Below, in pieces: positions 1-9,066 of a stretch of DNA of 64,000 nt; position 1 is the first letter of the stretch, and every line of letters begins with the position of its first letter. The translations under genes were made by a program, and so were the position numbers. Below the pieces are notes generated by a model that had not been told where the DNA came from, made no database searches, and saw only the letters and a list, made by a program, of their open reading frames with translations. Origin of the DNA: Afipia sp. (GTDB lineage: Bacteria > Pseudomonadota > Alphaproteobacteria > Rhizobiales > Xanthobacteraceae); assembly GCA_017308575.1 (NCBI GenBank), contig JAFKEQ010000003.1:434001-498000 (forward strand), read 5' to 3'.

Positions 1-525
<525 letters not shown>

Positions 526-545
526 TCAAATGATTTAGCTGTTGT

Positions 546-628
546 CATCACCGGGCTTGTCCCGGTGATCCCGACGGGCGAGGCACAGTGCCCTGCTTAT
601 CGAGATGGCCGGACTAAATCCGGCCATG
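546..628. repeat. Two palindromic repeats between groES and groEL
   Basis: ATCACCGGG...CCCGGTGAT (about 546-569) and ATGGCCGGA...TCCGGCCAT (about 604-628) are two separate near-perfect inverted repeats in the groES-groEL gap. A diverged half of the first recurs near 9606. They look like REP-type hairpins and could stabilise or attenuate the groESL message. Confidence 0.6.
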
Positions 629-647
629 ACAGACGAGGGGTTCGCGC

Positions 648-962
648 TTAAGCGGCCTTCTTCTTGGCGCCGGTGTCGGTGATGACACCCATGATGTCGC
701 TTTCCTTCATGATCAGCACGTCCTGGCCGTCGATCTTGACCTCGGTGCCGGACCACTTGCCGAACAGGACCACGTCGCCGACCTTGAGGTCGATCGGGAT
801 CAGCTTGCCGGCTTCGTCACGGCCGCCCGGGCCGACCGACAGGATTTCGCCCTGCGAGGGCTTTTCCTTGGCGCTGTCCGGAATGATGATACCGCCTTTG
901 GTCTTCTCTTCGGCGTCGATGCGCTTGACCACGACGCGGTCGTGAAGCGGACGGAATTTCAT
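648..962 (-). CDS. groES: Co-chaperonin GroES (10 kDa)
   Basis: Heptameric lid of the GroEL chamber. The 104-residue protein starts [10 protein letters not shown], has the mobile-loop segment [10 protein letters not shown] (about 20-29), the roof-loop region with [11 protein letters not shown], and ends in [13 protein letters not shown], all standard for Cpn10. Length is normal. AGGAGG lies just upstream of the start (965-971 on the plus strand as its complement). It is the first gene of the groES-groEL pair and has a CIRCE-like operator in its leader. Confidence 0.98.
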   Translation of the reverse strand: MKFRPLHDRVVVKRIDAEEKTKGGIIIPDSAKEKPSQGEILSVGPGGRDEAGKLIPIDLKVGDVVLFGKWSGTEVKIDGQDVLIMKESDIMGVITDTGAKKKAA

Positions 963-1002
963 GCAGTCCTCCTAAGATATTGGAATTGTTGTCTGTCTTG
1001 AA

Positions 1003-1029
1003 TTGGCAGTCAGCCTCGTGGAGTGCCAC
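1003..1029 (-). promoter_or_regulatory. CIRCE element (HrcA operator) before groES
   Basis: TTGGCAGTC, nine bases, GAGTGCCAC. This matches the CIRCE consensus TTAGCACTC-N9-GAGTGCTAA at 7 of 9 bases in each arm with the exact 9-bp spacing, 40 bp upstream of the groES start. HrcA binding and heat induction are inferred. A 7-bp stem (CTCGTGG/CCACGAG, 1015-1032) overlaps it and could also fold in the mRNA leader. Confidence 0.8.
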
Positions 1030-1091
1030 GAGTGACTTGGGCGGGAGATAATCGGACCCGGCGAAACCGGCAAGGGGCCTTAGCAAATTTT

Positions 1092-1118
1092 CTGGCACTC
1101 TCAAATGGTGGCTGCCAA
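1092..1118 (-). promoter_or_regulatory. Possible second, weaker CIRCE-like element
   Basis: CTGGCACTC, nine bases, GGCTGCCAA: the same 9-9-9 layout as the better site at 1003-1029, with one good and one degenerate arm. It may be a second HrcA half-site or a decayed copy. Confidence 0.35.
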
Positions 1119-1169
1119 AAATTCCGTCTCATCATTAACTGCCACACGGGGCGGAGCGCCTCTTTCATT

Positions 1170-1184
1170 TTAGAATTATTCTAA
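1170..1184 (+). promoter_or_regulatory. ICE-like palindrome (candidate Irr-binding site)
   Basis: TTAGAA-TTA-TTCTAA is a perfect 6-bp inverted repeat with a 3-bp spacer, 38 bp before the transporter start. It resembles the iron control element bound by Irr in Bradyrhizobium and relatives, which controls iron storage and export genes such as bfr and mbfA. Direction of control is inferred. Confidence 0.6.
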
Positions 1185-1221
1185 GTATAGCTCGGCGGAT
1201 CATCCCGCTGGAGATTTTCCC

Positions 1222-1917
1222 ATGCCCGCCACGCCTCATGTCGAACGTCACTTCCTCGGATCGGAAACCGTTCGCGATGTTGTGATCGGCATGGCCGACG
1301 GTCTGACGGTTCCATTCGCGCTGGCGGCGGGCTTGTCCGCCGCGGTTACGTCCACGCAGATCATCGTGACCGCGGGTCTTGCGGAGATTGCGGCGGGAGC
1401 GATCGCCATGGGTCTTGGCGGCTATCTCGCCGCGCGGACCGATCAGGAGCATTACGACTCCGAGGAGCGGCGTGAACTCTGGGAAGTGGACAATATGCGC
1501 GCGGCGGAAGTCGGGGAGATCCGGGAGATCTTCACCGGCTACGGCCTCGAAGGGCCTGCGCTGGAATCGGTGGTCGCGGCCGTATCAGCGGACAAGAAGC
1601 GCTGGGTGGATTTCATGATGCGCTTCGAACTGGGGCTGGAGAAGCCCGATCCGAAGCGCGCACCGATCAGCGCAGCGACGATCGCGGTGTCGTATCTCGT
1701 CGGTGGTCTCATTCCGCTGTTGCCTTACATGCTCTCCGGCGAACTGCGCACGGCGCTGATGTATTCAGTGGTCTGCACGGGTCTGGCGCTTGTTGTCTTC
1801 GGTGCGGTGAAAGGGCGACTCACCGGCATCAGCATGCTGAAATCCGCATTCCAGACCGCGGCGGTGGGCGGCCTTGCCGCGAGCGCGGCGTTTTATCTGG
1901 CGCATTTGTTCGGATGA
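1222..1917 (+). CDS. VIT1/CCC1-family Fe2+/Mn2+ transporter
   Basis: Integral membrane protein of 231 residues. The N-terminal SETVRDVVIGMADGLTVPFA segment is the conserved first helix of the VIT1/CCC1 family. It is followed by a second helix with AGLAEIAAGAIAMGLGGYLA, a charged cytosolic loop (about 70-145) and three C-terminal helices. The family moves ferrous iron or manganese out of the cytosol. Unlike MbfA it has no N-terminal ferritin-like (erythrin) domain. A palindrome resembling an Irr box lies 38 bp upstream and supports an iron-related role. It is monocistronic and divergent from groES. Confidence 0.88.
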   Translation: MPATPHVERHFLGSETVRDVVIGMADGLTVPFALAAGLSAAVTSTQIIVTAGLAEIAAGAIAMGLGGYLAARTDQEHYDSEERRELWEVDNMRAAEVGEIREIFTGYGLEGPALESVVAAVSADKKRWVDFMMRFELGLEKPDPKRAPISAATIAVSYLVGGLIPLLPYMLSGELRTALMYSVVCTGLALVVFGAVKGRLTGISMLKSAFQTAAVGGLAASAAFYLAHLFG

Positions 1918-2159
1918 TCGCGGCCTGTCAGCACCGTGCCGGCGCTGCTGCTAGTGCCCTGATAATTAACAGTTTATTCAATCTTTCGGCTTGAGATCGC
2001 AGGAGTTCATGCGTCAGATTTCACCTGTGCGTCGCGAGACGACAGGACCACAGATCGACGCGAGGGGCGGCATTTCGGCCAAGCCTGTGACCGGACTGCG
2101 CCCCGAGCGGCCCTCCGCGGCCCCGCGCTTTGCGATGCACTTCCTTGACGGAGGTTGGA

Positions 2160-2471
2160 ATGGCATTGCGGCATACGGCCAAAGACGAGACAATTGGCGG
2201 GGCGGTCAGCTCCGATTTTCTCAAGCAACTGAAAGGTTACGGCCTGACCACGGCGGAGATTCTCTACCGCCGCCCGGATCACCGCTGGCTGCTGCAATCC
2301 TATGTCTGGCAGAACTACGACCTGTTTCCGGAATTCCCCGCGCTGAAGGACTTTCTCGCCTTCTGGCAGGACAAGCTGGAGGGGCCGCTGTTCTCGGTGA
2401 CCGTCGCGCATTCGAAGCTGATCAAGCCCGCCGAACTGAAAGCCATCGACGGCGAGTTCAGGCTGCACTGA
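2160..2471 (+). CDS. usg: Usg-like family protein
   Basis: Small cytosolic protein of 103 residues from the Usg-like family (PF06233), conserved in alphaproteobacteria but of unknown biochemical function. Recognisable segments are LKGYGLTTAEILYRRPDH, the aromatic-rich WLLQSYVWQNYDLFPEFP and LAFWQDKLEGPLFSV. The start at 2160 is chosen because GGAGG precedes it by six bases and because the family begins MALR; an upstream in-frame ATG at 2130 has no ribosome-binding site. Confidence 0.85.
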   Translation: MALRHTAKDETIGGAVSSDFLKQLKGYGLTTAEILYRRPDHRWLLQSYVWQNYDLFPEFPALKDFLAFWQDKLEGPLFSVTVAHSKLIKPAELKAIDGEFRLH

Positions 2472-2504
2472 GCGGCGGCTGCGGCCGCGTTTAATAATCC
2501 CCGG

Positions 2505-2591
2505 TCGTCCCCGCGCAAGCGGGGACCCAGTGTTCTAGATGGTTTCGGAAGTCCAGCCCTCTGGATTCCCGCTTGCGCGGGAATGAGCGGA
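2505..2591. repeat. REP-like repeat, family B copy 1
   Basis: TCGTCCCCGCGCAAGCGGGGACCCA, then TGGATTCCCGCTTGCGCGGGAATGAGCGGA at the far end. These are two hairpins in a row, and the same arrangement recurs at 12351-12418. It lies between the converging usg and SDR genes, where it could end transcription. Confidence 0.75.
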
Positions 2592-2635
2592 GAAAAATTG
2601 CGTCTCGTTGCCGGCTGTATGTCGCGTTGTGCCGG

Positions 2636-3388
2636 TCATCCCCGCCCGACGAACGGCATCTGCGTCGCCATGATGTTGAGGAACAGCGCGTTGGCGTCGA
2701 GCGGGCGTGTCGCCATGAACACGATGGCGTCGGCGACATTCTGCACATCCATGCGCGGCTCGATCATCTTGTCGCCGCGCGGCTGCAGCACGCCCGCCGT
2801 CATCCGCTCGGTCATCTCGGTCGCGGCGTTGCCGACGTCGATCTGTCCGCAGGCGATGTTGTAGGCGCGGCCGTCCAGCGAGGTGGCGCGGGTGAGGCCG
2901 CTGATCGCGTGCTTGGTCGCGGTGTAGGGGGAGGAGAACGGACGCGGCGCATAGGCCGAGATCGATCCGTTGTTGATGATGCGTCCGCCCTGCGGCGTCT
3001 GGTCCTTCATGATGCGGAAGGCGTGCTGGGTGCAGAGGAAAGGTCCGGTGAGGTTGGTGTTCACCGTGGTCTGCCACTGCTCGAGGGTGAGATCTTCCAG
3101 CGGCACCGGCGGGGTGCCGACGCCCGCGTTGTTGAACAGCAGATCGAGTCGGCCGAATTCCTTCATGGTCACCGCGAACAATGCGGCGATCGAAGCCGGA
3201 TCGGTCATGTCGCTCGGCACCACGAGGCTCTTGCCGAATGCCTTGCCGCGCTGCGCGGTGTCTTCCAGCGCATCCTTGCGCCGTCCGGCGAGCACCAGCG
3301 AAAACCCGGCTTTCATCAGGCCGAGCGCGCAGGCGCGCCCGATTCCAGAACCCGCGCCGGTGACGATTGCGACTTTCAAATCAGACAT
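2636..3388 (-). CDS. Short-chain dehydrogenase/reductase (SDR)
   Basis: Classical SDR of 250 residues, a cytosolic NAD(P)-dependent oxidoreductase with unknown substrate. The cofactor motif TGAGSGIG is at about residues 10-17, NNAGVG at about 86-91, the catalytic serine in NNGSISAY (about 143), and YTATK (Tyr and Lys about 154-158). The C-terminal part is usual for a tetrameric SDR. There is no clear operon partner: the next gene downstream (usg) is convergent, and repeats separate it from the Anbu cluster upstream. Confidence 0.9.
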   Translation of the reverse strand: MSDLKVAIVTGAGSGIGRACALGLMKAGFSLVLAGRRKDALEDTAQRGKAFGKSLVVPSDMTDPASIAALFAVTMKEFGRLDLLFNNAGVGTPPVPLEDLTLEQWQTTVNTNLTGPFLCTQHAFRIMKDQTPQGGRIINNGSISAYAPRPFSSPYTATKHAISGLTRATSLDGRAYNIACGQIDVGNAATEMTERMTAGVLQPRGDKMIEPRMDVQNVADAIVFMATRPLDANALFLNIMATQMPFVGRG

Positions 3389-3431
3389 ATGTTTCTCCCT
3401 TTGTTTTCTTCTTGAGTGTTGATCTCTCGAT

Positions 3432-3583
3432 CGTCATTGCGACGGTGGAGCGACGAAGCAATCCATTCTTGTATTGTTGCATTGTATGGATTGCTTCGCG
3501 GAGTTTATCATCGGGCCGGCCATAGCGCGTCAAAGACGCGCGTGAACGCGCTTTTGGCTAGACCCGTTGGCTCGCACTGACGA
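3432..3583. repeat. REP-like repeat, family A copy 1
   Basis: CGTCATTGCGA at the left end and its near complement (CTCGCACTGACG) at the right, with AGCGACGAAGCAATCCA and TGGATTGCTTCGC inside. Copies are at 9633, 11591 and 13423. This one also contains an ATCATCGGGCC segment shared with the copy at 13423. Confidence 0.8.
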
Positions 3584-3587
3584 AAAG

Positions 3588-4334
3588 CTATTTGACGCTC
3601 CCATAAGGCGGGCGGGGGATACCCTGATGCGCGGCGCGCAGCGCGGCGGACCAGCGCGAGCGCAGATCATGGAAATAGGGCTCGCCTTCCTCGATGCGAT
3701 AGCTGAGATCGGCGTCGAACACATTGGGGCGCACCAGCAGAATATCGATCGGCAATCCGACGCCGAGATTCGAGCGCAAGGTCGAATCCATCGAGACGAG
3801 TCCGACCTTGAGCGCGTCATAAAGATCGACGTCGTAGGAAATCGCGCGGTCCAGCACCGGCTTGCCGTATTTATGTTCGCCGATCTGCAGATAGGGCGTG
3901 TCGGTGGTGCATTCGATGAAGTTGCCCGCGCTGTAGATCATGAACAGCCGCATCCGTCCGCCCTTGATCTGGCCGCCGAACAGGAACGACACGTCGAACG
4001 AGATGTCCTCGGCGCGCAGCGCGTTGCCTTCCGTCTGGTTGACCTCGCGGATCGCCCGGCCGATGCGCTGCGCGGCCTGAAACATGGTCGGCGCGTTCAG
4101 CAGCGTTTCGAGTTCGCCGGTTTCGGGGTTTTCGGTCCCCTCGGTCAGGGTGGAGATCACCGATTGGCTGATCGCGAGATTGCCGGCGCTGGCCAGCGCC
4201 AGGATGCGTTCGCCCGGGGTCTTGAAGACATGCAGTTTGCGGAAGGTCGAGATGTTGTCGAGGCCCGCATTGGTGCGGGTATCGGCGATCATCACAAGGC
4301 CGTCACGAACCAGGATTCCGCAGCAATAGGTCAT
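3588..4334 (-). CDS. Anbu, proteasome-like peptidase
   Basis: Ntn-hydrolase of the proteasome beta fold (COG3484, Anbu), 248 residues, cytosolic. The chosen start gives MTYCCG; removing Met exposes Thr1, and with that numbering Asp17 (in IADTRTNAG) and Lys32 fall where the proteasome catalytic Asp17/Lys33 sit. A longer frame to 4454 has an unrelated N-terminus that would bury the threonine. It is the last gene of a four-gene minus-strand cluster with transglutaminase-like, alpha-E and ATP-grasp proteins, the standard Anbu neighbourhood. The cluster is thought to make or process a peptide-like product; the substrate is unknown. Confidence 0.92.
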   Translation of the reverse strand: MTYCCGILVRDGLVMIADTRTNAGLDNISTFRKLHVFKTPGERILALASAGNLAISQSVISTLTEGTENPETGELETLLNAPTMFQAAQRIGRAIREVNQTEGNALRAEDISFDVSFLFGGQIKGGRMRLFMIYSAGNFIECTTDTPYLQIGEHKYGKPVLDRAISYDVDLYDALKVGLVSMDSTLRSNLGVGLPIDILLVRPNVFDADLSYRIEEGEPYFHDLRSRWSAALRAAHQGIPRPPYGSVK

Positions 4335-4400
4335 TCCAACTTGCTCTCCAGACCGCGCATTTCTACGCGGTGGAGAGGGATGGGGCAACGGGGCTTTCGT

Positions 4401-4520
4401 GCCCCGGACGCGGCGCGGCATGCAATGCCGCTCCGCAGAGCCGGGGCCGTACAAAACTGTGAGCGTAACGGTCCCGGCTCAGCGCTGCATCGCTTGCGCG
4501 CTGCATCGCGTCCGGGACAA
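4401..4520. repeat. REP-like repeat, family C copy 1
   Basis: GCCCCGGACGCGGCGCGGCAT at the left and GCATCGCGTCCGGGACA at the right, with an inner GCCGGGGCC/GGTCCCGGC pair. Homologous copies lie at 6540 and 55953. It sits between Anbu and the transglutaminase gene. Confidence 0.8.
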
Positions 4521-4528
4521 GGGTGGTG

Positions 4529-5353
4529 TCAACTCTGGCTCTGGCGTCCGGCCTGATCGACATGGACCGCGACTTCGAGCGTTTCCTTGCCGCCGCCATA
4601 GCGTGTGCCGCGCACGGGGGCGGCGGTGAGATAATCCAGCCCGATGGCGACGCGGACATGGGCCTCCGTGGTGCAGATGCCGTTGGCGGCATCGAAGCCC
4701 ACCCAGCCGAGCCCCTCGACATGGGCTTCCGCCCAGGCGTGGCCCGCGTTCTGCGCCACCATGCCGTCGGAGCGCATCAGATGCCCGGAGACATAACGGG
4801 CCGGGACACCGGCGCTGCGCGCGCAGGCGATGAAAATATGCGCGTAGTCTTGGCAGACGCCGCGCTGGAGCGCGAACGCTTCCGCCGCCGAGGTGCCCGC
4901 GTGAGTGGGATCGGTGTCGAAGGTCATGTGATCGTTGATCTGCAGCAGCAGCGCGTGGAGGAAGCCCAGCGTGTCGCCGCCGGCCTCGACCCGCAGGTCG
5001 TTGGCGAAAGCCGCCATCGCGGCGGTGACGCTGGTTAGCGGCGTCGCGCGCAGGAACAGGCTCGGCGGAAAGCGCTCGTCAGTGCCGCGCAGCATGCCGC
5101 CGGTGTCGTGGGTTTCGACCAGGCCTTCGACGGAAATGGTCAGGTCGGAGATCGTGCCATGGGTCAGGACATGGGTGATATTGCCGAACGCATCCTCGTG
5201 CACGTCGAGGCGCGAGTCGGTGGAGACATCGATCTGCCAGTTGGCGACGTACTGGCCGTCGTGGCCGCCCGGCGTCATGCGCAGAATCTGGATGACGCCG
5301 CTTGCGGGCGGCTCGTAGCGATAGGTCGTCGTATGAGCGATTTTCAGGCGCAT
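4529..5353 (-). CDS. Transglutaminase-like cysteine peptidase family protein (COG1305)
   Basis: 274 residues, no signal peptide, so cytosolic. The N-terminal beta-rich region starts MRLKIAHTTTYRYEPP, typical of bacterial transglutaminase-like proteins. The catalytic triad is visible as Cys in QRGVCQDYAH, His in NAGHAWAE and Asp in GWVGFDAANG. Members hydrolyse or transfer amide bonds. Linkage to Anbu, alpha-E and ATP-grasp genes suggests a role in making or trimming an amide-linked product. The gene is separated from alpha-E by a 217-bp gap containing a REP-like repeat. Confidence 0.9.
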   Translation of the reverse strand: MRLKIAHTTTYRYEPPASGVIQILRMTPGGHDGQYVANWQIDVSTDSRLDVHEDAFGNITHVLTHGTISDLTISVEGLVETHDTGGMLRGTDERFPPSLFLRATPLTSVTAAMAAFANDLRVEAGGDTLGFLHALLLQINDHMTFDTDPTHAGTSAAEAFALQRGVCQDYAHIFIACARSAGVPARYVSGHLMRSDGMVAQNAGHAWAEAHVEGLGWVGFDAANGICTTEAHVRVAIGLDYLTAAPVRGTRYGGGKETLEVAVHVDQAGRQSQS

Positions 5354-5430
5354 CGCGTTTCTTGCATGTCGTTCAATCTTGCAGGCGCATATAGCATGAT
5401 TTTGGCAACCGAACCGGCGAACCTTGTTTC

Positions 5431-5541
5431 GTCATCCTGAGGTGCGAGCACTTGCGAGCCTCGAAGGATGACGGCCATGATGACGTTGTGCCGTCGCCCT
5501 TCGAGGCGCGCCGAAAAGAGGGCGCGCACCTCAGGGTGACG
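5431..5541. repeat. REP-like repeat, family D copy 1
   Basis: GTCATCCTGAGGTGCGAGC ... CCTCGAAGGATGACG and CCCTTCGAGGCGCGCC ... GCGCACCTCAGGGTGAC form nested inverted repeats. A related copy is at 61191-61308. Confidence 0.75.
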
Positions 5542-5570
5542 GCAACAGGTGCCCGCGCCTGAAAACATTG

Positions 5571-6515
5571 TCAGATCAGATATTGCTTCGAGATGGTATC
5601 GCTCAGCCGGGCGTTGTCCGCAATGAATTCCTGAATGAATTCGTGCAGGCCGCGCTGGAACAGGTCGTCCATGTTGCTGTGTTCGAGCCGGTTGCGCACC
5701 CCGCGGGCATGGCGCTGCGCCGGGCCCTGCCGTCCATAGGCGACGCCGATCTGGTCGAGATTGCGCACGAGGTTGCCGTAGCAGCTGGCCAGCGAGCGCG
5801 GCAGCGATTCGTTGAGAATGAGCAGGTCGGCGATCAGCCACGGTTTCAGCGTCTCGCGATAGACCCAGTGATAGGCCGTGAGCGCGGAGACCGAACGCAG
5901 GATCGAGGTCCACTGATAGTAATCGAGCGGACCGCCGACATGTTCCTCTTCCGGCAGCAGCACATGATATTTCACGTCGAGGATGCGCGCGGTGTTGTCG
6001 GCGCGTTCCACATGCAGGCCGAGGCGCGAGAACCAGTAGGCGTCGTTGCGCAGCATGGTCCGGTAGGCGGAGCCGTCGAAGCGCAATGACGTCTCCTGCA
6101 CGAAGCGCAGAAATTTCGTCAGGTCGTCGCGGGTGGTCGCGCCGCGCGGCCAAGACGCATGCAGCTCGATCCACGCGCTGTTGATGGTGTCCCACATCTC
6201 GCTGGTCAGCGCTGTGCGCACCGAGCGCGAATTCAGCCGGGCGTTTTCGATGCAGTTGCGGATGGAGGACGGGTTGTCCGCCGAGAAGGCGAGAAAATCG
6301 ACGACGGTGCGCTCATTCGCCTCGTCGTGAAACTGATGGAATGTATCCTCGATGCCTGCGGTGAGCAGGGCGGATTCCCATTCGTTGCTCTTGCCGGTGT
6401 AGGCATCGGGCAGCGCGGTGGCCCGCAGGGTCGCGTCGATGGTGCGCGCGAGATATTCCGCGCGTTCGACATAGCGGGCCAGCCAGTAGAGACTTTCAGC
6501 GGTGCGCGAGAGCAT
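5571..6515 (-). CDS. Alpha-E domain protein (COG2307)
   Basis: Helical cytosolic protein of 314 residues. The start is placed at MLSRTAESLYWLARYVERAE because this is the invariant N-terminus of the family; the longer frame to 6671 runs through a REP-like repeat. Other family features are the RTIDATL segment, the WDTINSAW region and the HVERADNTARILDVKYH segment. The biochemical role is unknown, but the family is nearly always encoded with a circularly permuted ATP-grasp and a transglutaminase-like protein, as here. Confidence 0.92.
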   Translation of the reverse strand: MLSRTAESLYWLARYVERAEYLARTIDATLRATALPDAYTGKSNEWESALLTAGIEDTFHQFHDEANERTVVDFLAFSADNPSSIRNCIENARLNSRSVRTALTSEMWDTINSAWIELHASWPRGATTRDDLTKFLRFVQETSLRFDGSAYRTMLRNDAYWFSRLGLHVERADNTARILDVKYHVLLPEEEHVGGPLDYYQWTSILRSVSALTAYHWVYRETLKPWLIADLLILNESLPRSLASCYGNLVRNLDQIGVAYGRQGPAQRHARGVRNRLEHSNMDDLFQRGLHEFIQEFIADNARLSDTISKQYLI

Positions 6516-6539
6516 GGGGTTATCCGACCATGGCAGCGT

Positions 6540-6671
6540 GTCCCGGGCGCGCCGCGGCATTCTTATGCCGCTGCGCAGAACCGGGACCGTTCGAGAGAAC
6601 GGATTTTGTGGCGATCCCGGGTCTGCGACGCATCGCGGCGCTTTGCTTGCGCTGCATCGCGCCCGGGACAA
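6540..6671. repeat. REP-like repeat, family C copy 2
   Basis: GTCCCGGGCGCGCCGCGGCAT at the left, CATCGCGCCCGGGACA at the right, with GAACCGGGACC and GATCCCGGGTC inside. It lies between the alpha-E and ATP-grasp genes. Confidence 0.8.
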
Positions 6672-6686
6672 GTGACAGTTCGCGGC

Positions 6687-8102
6687 TCATTCCAAAATCC
6701 ACGTGTCTTTGGTGCCGCCGCCCTGGCTGGAATTGACCACAAGCGAACCCTCCTTCAGCGCGACGCGCGTGAGGCCGCCGGGCACCACGGTGACATGATC
6801 CTTGCCGGTCAGCACGAACGGCCGCAGGTCGACGTGACGCGGGGCGAGGCCAGACTCCGTGCAGGTCGGGCAGGTGGACAGCGCCAGCGTCGGCTGGGCG
6901 ATGAAGCCTTCCGGCTCTTTCAGCAGCTTGGCGCGGAAGGATTCGATCTGCTCCGTGGTCGCCGCCGGGCCGATCAGCATGCCGTAGCCGCCCGAACCGT
7001 GGACTTCCTTGACCACGAGGTCTTTCAAATTGGAGAGCACATATTTGAGATCGTCCGCTTCGCGGCAGCGCCAGGTCGGCACGTTCTTCAGGATCGGCTC
7101 TTCGCCGAGATAGAATTTCACGATGTCCGGCATGTAGCTATACACCGCCTTGTCATCGGCGATGCCGGTGCCGACGGCGTTGGCCAGCGTGATGTTGCCG
7201 GCCATGTAGGCCGACATCAGCCCCGGCACGCCGAGCACGGAATCGGGCCGGAAGGTGAGGGGATCGAGGAAATCGTCATCGACGCGGCGGTAGATCACAT
7301 CGACGCGCTTCAGCCCCTCGGTGGTGCGCATGAACACTTCATCGTTCTTGACGATCAGGTCGCGGCCTTCGACCAGTTCGACGCCGAGCTTGTCGGCCAG
7401 GAACGAGTGTTCGTAATAGGCGGAATTGTAGATGCCGGGCGTCAGCAGCGCGATGGTGGGCTCGGCCTTGGAGGTCAGCGGTGCGACCGAGCGCAGCGCG
7501 GCCAGAAGTTCATCCGGATAATTCTCAACCGGCGCGACGCGGTGGCGCGCGAACAGGTCCGGAAACAGCCGCATCATGATCTCGCGGTTTTCCAGCATGT
7601 ACGAAACACCCGAAGGCGTGCGCGCATTGTCCTCCAGCACGTAGAAATTGTCCGCGTCCACGCGCACAATGTCGATGCCCGCGATGTGGACATAAACGTC
7701 GTGCGGGACGCTCTGTCCGTTCATCTCCGGCCGGAACACCGGGTTCTGGAAAATCAGGTCGTCCGGCACGACCCCGGCGTGGAGAATGTCGCGGCCGTGA
7801 TAGATGTCCTTCAGGAACAGGTTGAGCGCCTTGACGCGCTGCTTCAGCCCCTTTTCCAGCAGGGTCCATTCCTTGCCGGACAGGATGCGAGGGATCACGT
7901 CGAAGGGGATCAACCGTTCGGTGGATTCCGCCTCGCCGTAAACGGCGAAGGTGATGCCGATGCGCCGGAAGAGCAGCTCCGCCTCCTGACGCCGGTATTC
8001 CAGCGAGTCAGGAGGGGTCTCCTTCAACCAGAGGGAGAGTTCTTGATAAGCTGAGCGGAGATCGCCGCCTGCCCCATTCATTTCATCGAAGGCAACTGCC
8101 AT
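6687..8102 (-). CDS. Circularly permuted ATP-grasp type 2 protein (COG2308)
   Basis: 471 residues from the start MAVAFDEMNGAG, preceded by GGAAG eleven bases upstream; an in-frame ATG at 8123 would add seven residues. The family carries a permuted ATP-grasp fold, expected to ligate an acid and an amine with ATP. Visible family segments include RRIGITFAVYGE, the EDNARTPSGVSYML motif and the glycine-rich KEVHGSGGYGMLIGP nucleotide loop, with NSSQGGGTKDTW near the C-terminus. It is the first gene of the Anbu cluster and would provide the ATP-driven bond formation. Confidence 0.92.
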   Translation of the reverse strand: MAVAFDEMNGAGGDLRSAYQELSLWLKETPPDSLEYRRQEAELLFRRIGITFAVYGEAESTERLIPFDVIPRILSGKEWTLLEKGLKQRVKALNLFLKDIYHGRDILHAGVVPDDLIFQNPVFRPEMNGQSVPHDVYVHIAGIDIVRVDADNFYVLEDNARTPSGVSYMLENREIMMRLFPDLFARHRVAPVENYPDELLAALRSVAPLTSKAEPTIALLTPGIYNSAYYEHSFLADKLGVELVEGRDLIVKNDEVFMRTTEGLKRVDVIYRRVDDDFLDPLTFRPDSVLGVPGLMSAYMAGNITLANAVGTGIADDKAVYSYMPDIVKFYLGEEPILKNVPTWRCREADDLKYVLSNLKDLVVKEVHGSGGYGMLIGPAATTEQIESFRAKLLKEPEGFIAQPTLALSTCPTCTESGLAPRHVDLRPFVLTGKDHVTVVPGGLTRVALKEGSLVVNSSQGGGTKDTWILE

Positions 8103-8321
8103 AAACCGAAACGCTTCCTTCATGCGGCAGCGAAACCGCTACCCAAAGTGATGGTAGCAAGGCTTGGGCCAGCGCGATATGCATTGCAGGCGGGCAATTT
8201 GTAGCAACGGCGGCAAACCTGCTCGAAAAGCGGGCGGGCGGCTGCCTCGGGATGAGGCAAAAGTCCGTGGGTTCAACATGTTGCGCGGCCCGAAGTTCCG
8301 GGCACTCTGGGAGAGGACTGA

Positions 8322-9056
8322 ATGACCGAGATCGTGACCGCCGGAATTCTTGTGATCGGCGACGAAATCCTGTCCGGGCGCACCAAGGACAAGAACATCG
8401 GCTTCATCGCCGAGTATCTGACCAATATCGGCATCGACCTGAAAGAGGTCCGGGTGGTCTCCGACGATGAGGACGCGATCATCGAGGCGCTGGACGCGCT
8501 GCGCGAGCGCTATACCTACGTGTTCACCACGGGCGGCATCGGGCCGACTCATGACGACATCACCGCCGACAGCGTGGCCAAGGCGTTCGGAGTCAGGATC
8601 GATCACCATCCCGAGGTGGTGGCCCGCTTTCAGGAGCGGTTCGGCGCGGACCTCAACGAAGCGCGCTTGCGCATGGCCCGCATTCCCGACGGCGCCGAAC
8701 TGATTTCCAGCGCGACCATCCTCGCGCCGGGCTTCAAGATCGGCAATGTCATCGTGATGGCGGGCGTGCCGTCGATCATGCAGGCGATGATGGACATCGT
8801 GTCGCCGAAGCTGAAGTCCGGCGTGCGGATGCTGTCGGAGTCGGTGCGGGCCAATGCGCGGGAAGGCGACATCGGCACGCCGCTGCGCGCCATTCAGGAA
8901 GCCCATCCCGACACCAGCATCGGCAGCTACCCGTTCATGGACGAAAACGGCAAGCCGAACACCAATGTCGTGGTCCGCTCGCGCGATGAGGCCAAGCTGA
9001 AGGCCGCGATGGCCGAGGTCGAGGCCATGCTGGCGAATTTGAAGGTTGCGAAATAA
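8322..9056 (+). CDS. Molybdopterin-binding (CinA N-terminal/MoCF) domain protein
   Basis: 244 residues, cytosolic. [20 protein letters not shown] at the N-terminus, [21 protein letters not shown] in the middle and [14 protein letters not shown] are the signature segments of the MoaB/MoeA/CinA molybdopterin-binding fold. The C-terminal CinA nicotinamide-nucleotide amidase domain is absent, so this is the stand-alone domain form. It is followed ten bases later by gpt and probably forms a two-gene operon with it. Substrate unknown. Confidence 0.88.
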   Translation: MTEIVTAGILVIGDEILSGRTKDKNIGFIAEYLTNIGIDLKEVRVVSDDEDAIIEALDALRERYTYVFTTGGIGPTHDDITADSVAKAFGVRIDHHPEVVARFQERFGADLNEARLRMARIPDGAELISSATILAPGFKIGNVIVMAGVPSIMQAMMDIVSPKLKSGVRMLSESVRANAREGDIGTPLRAIQEAHPDTSIGSYPFMDENGKPNTNVVVRSRDEAKLKAAMAEVEAMLANLKVAK

Positions 9057-9066
9057 GGTGACCGCA

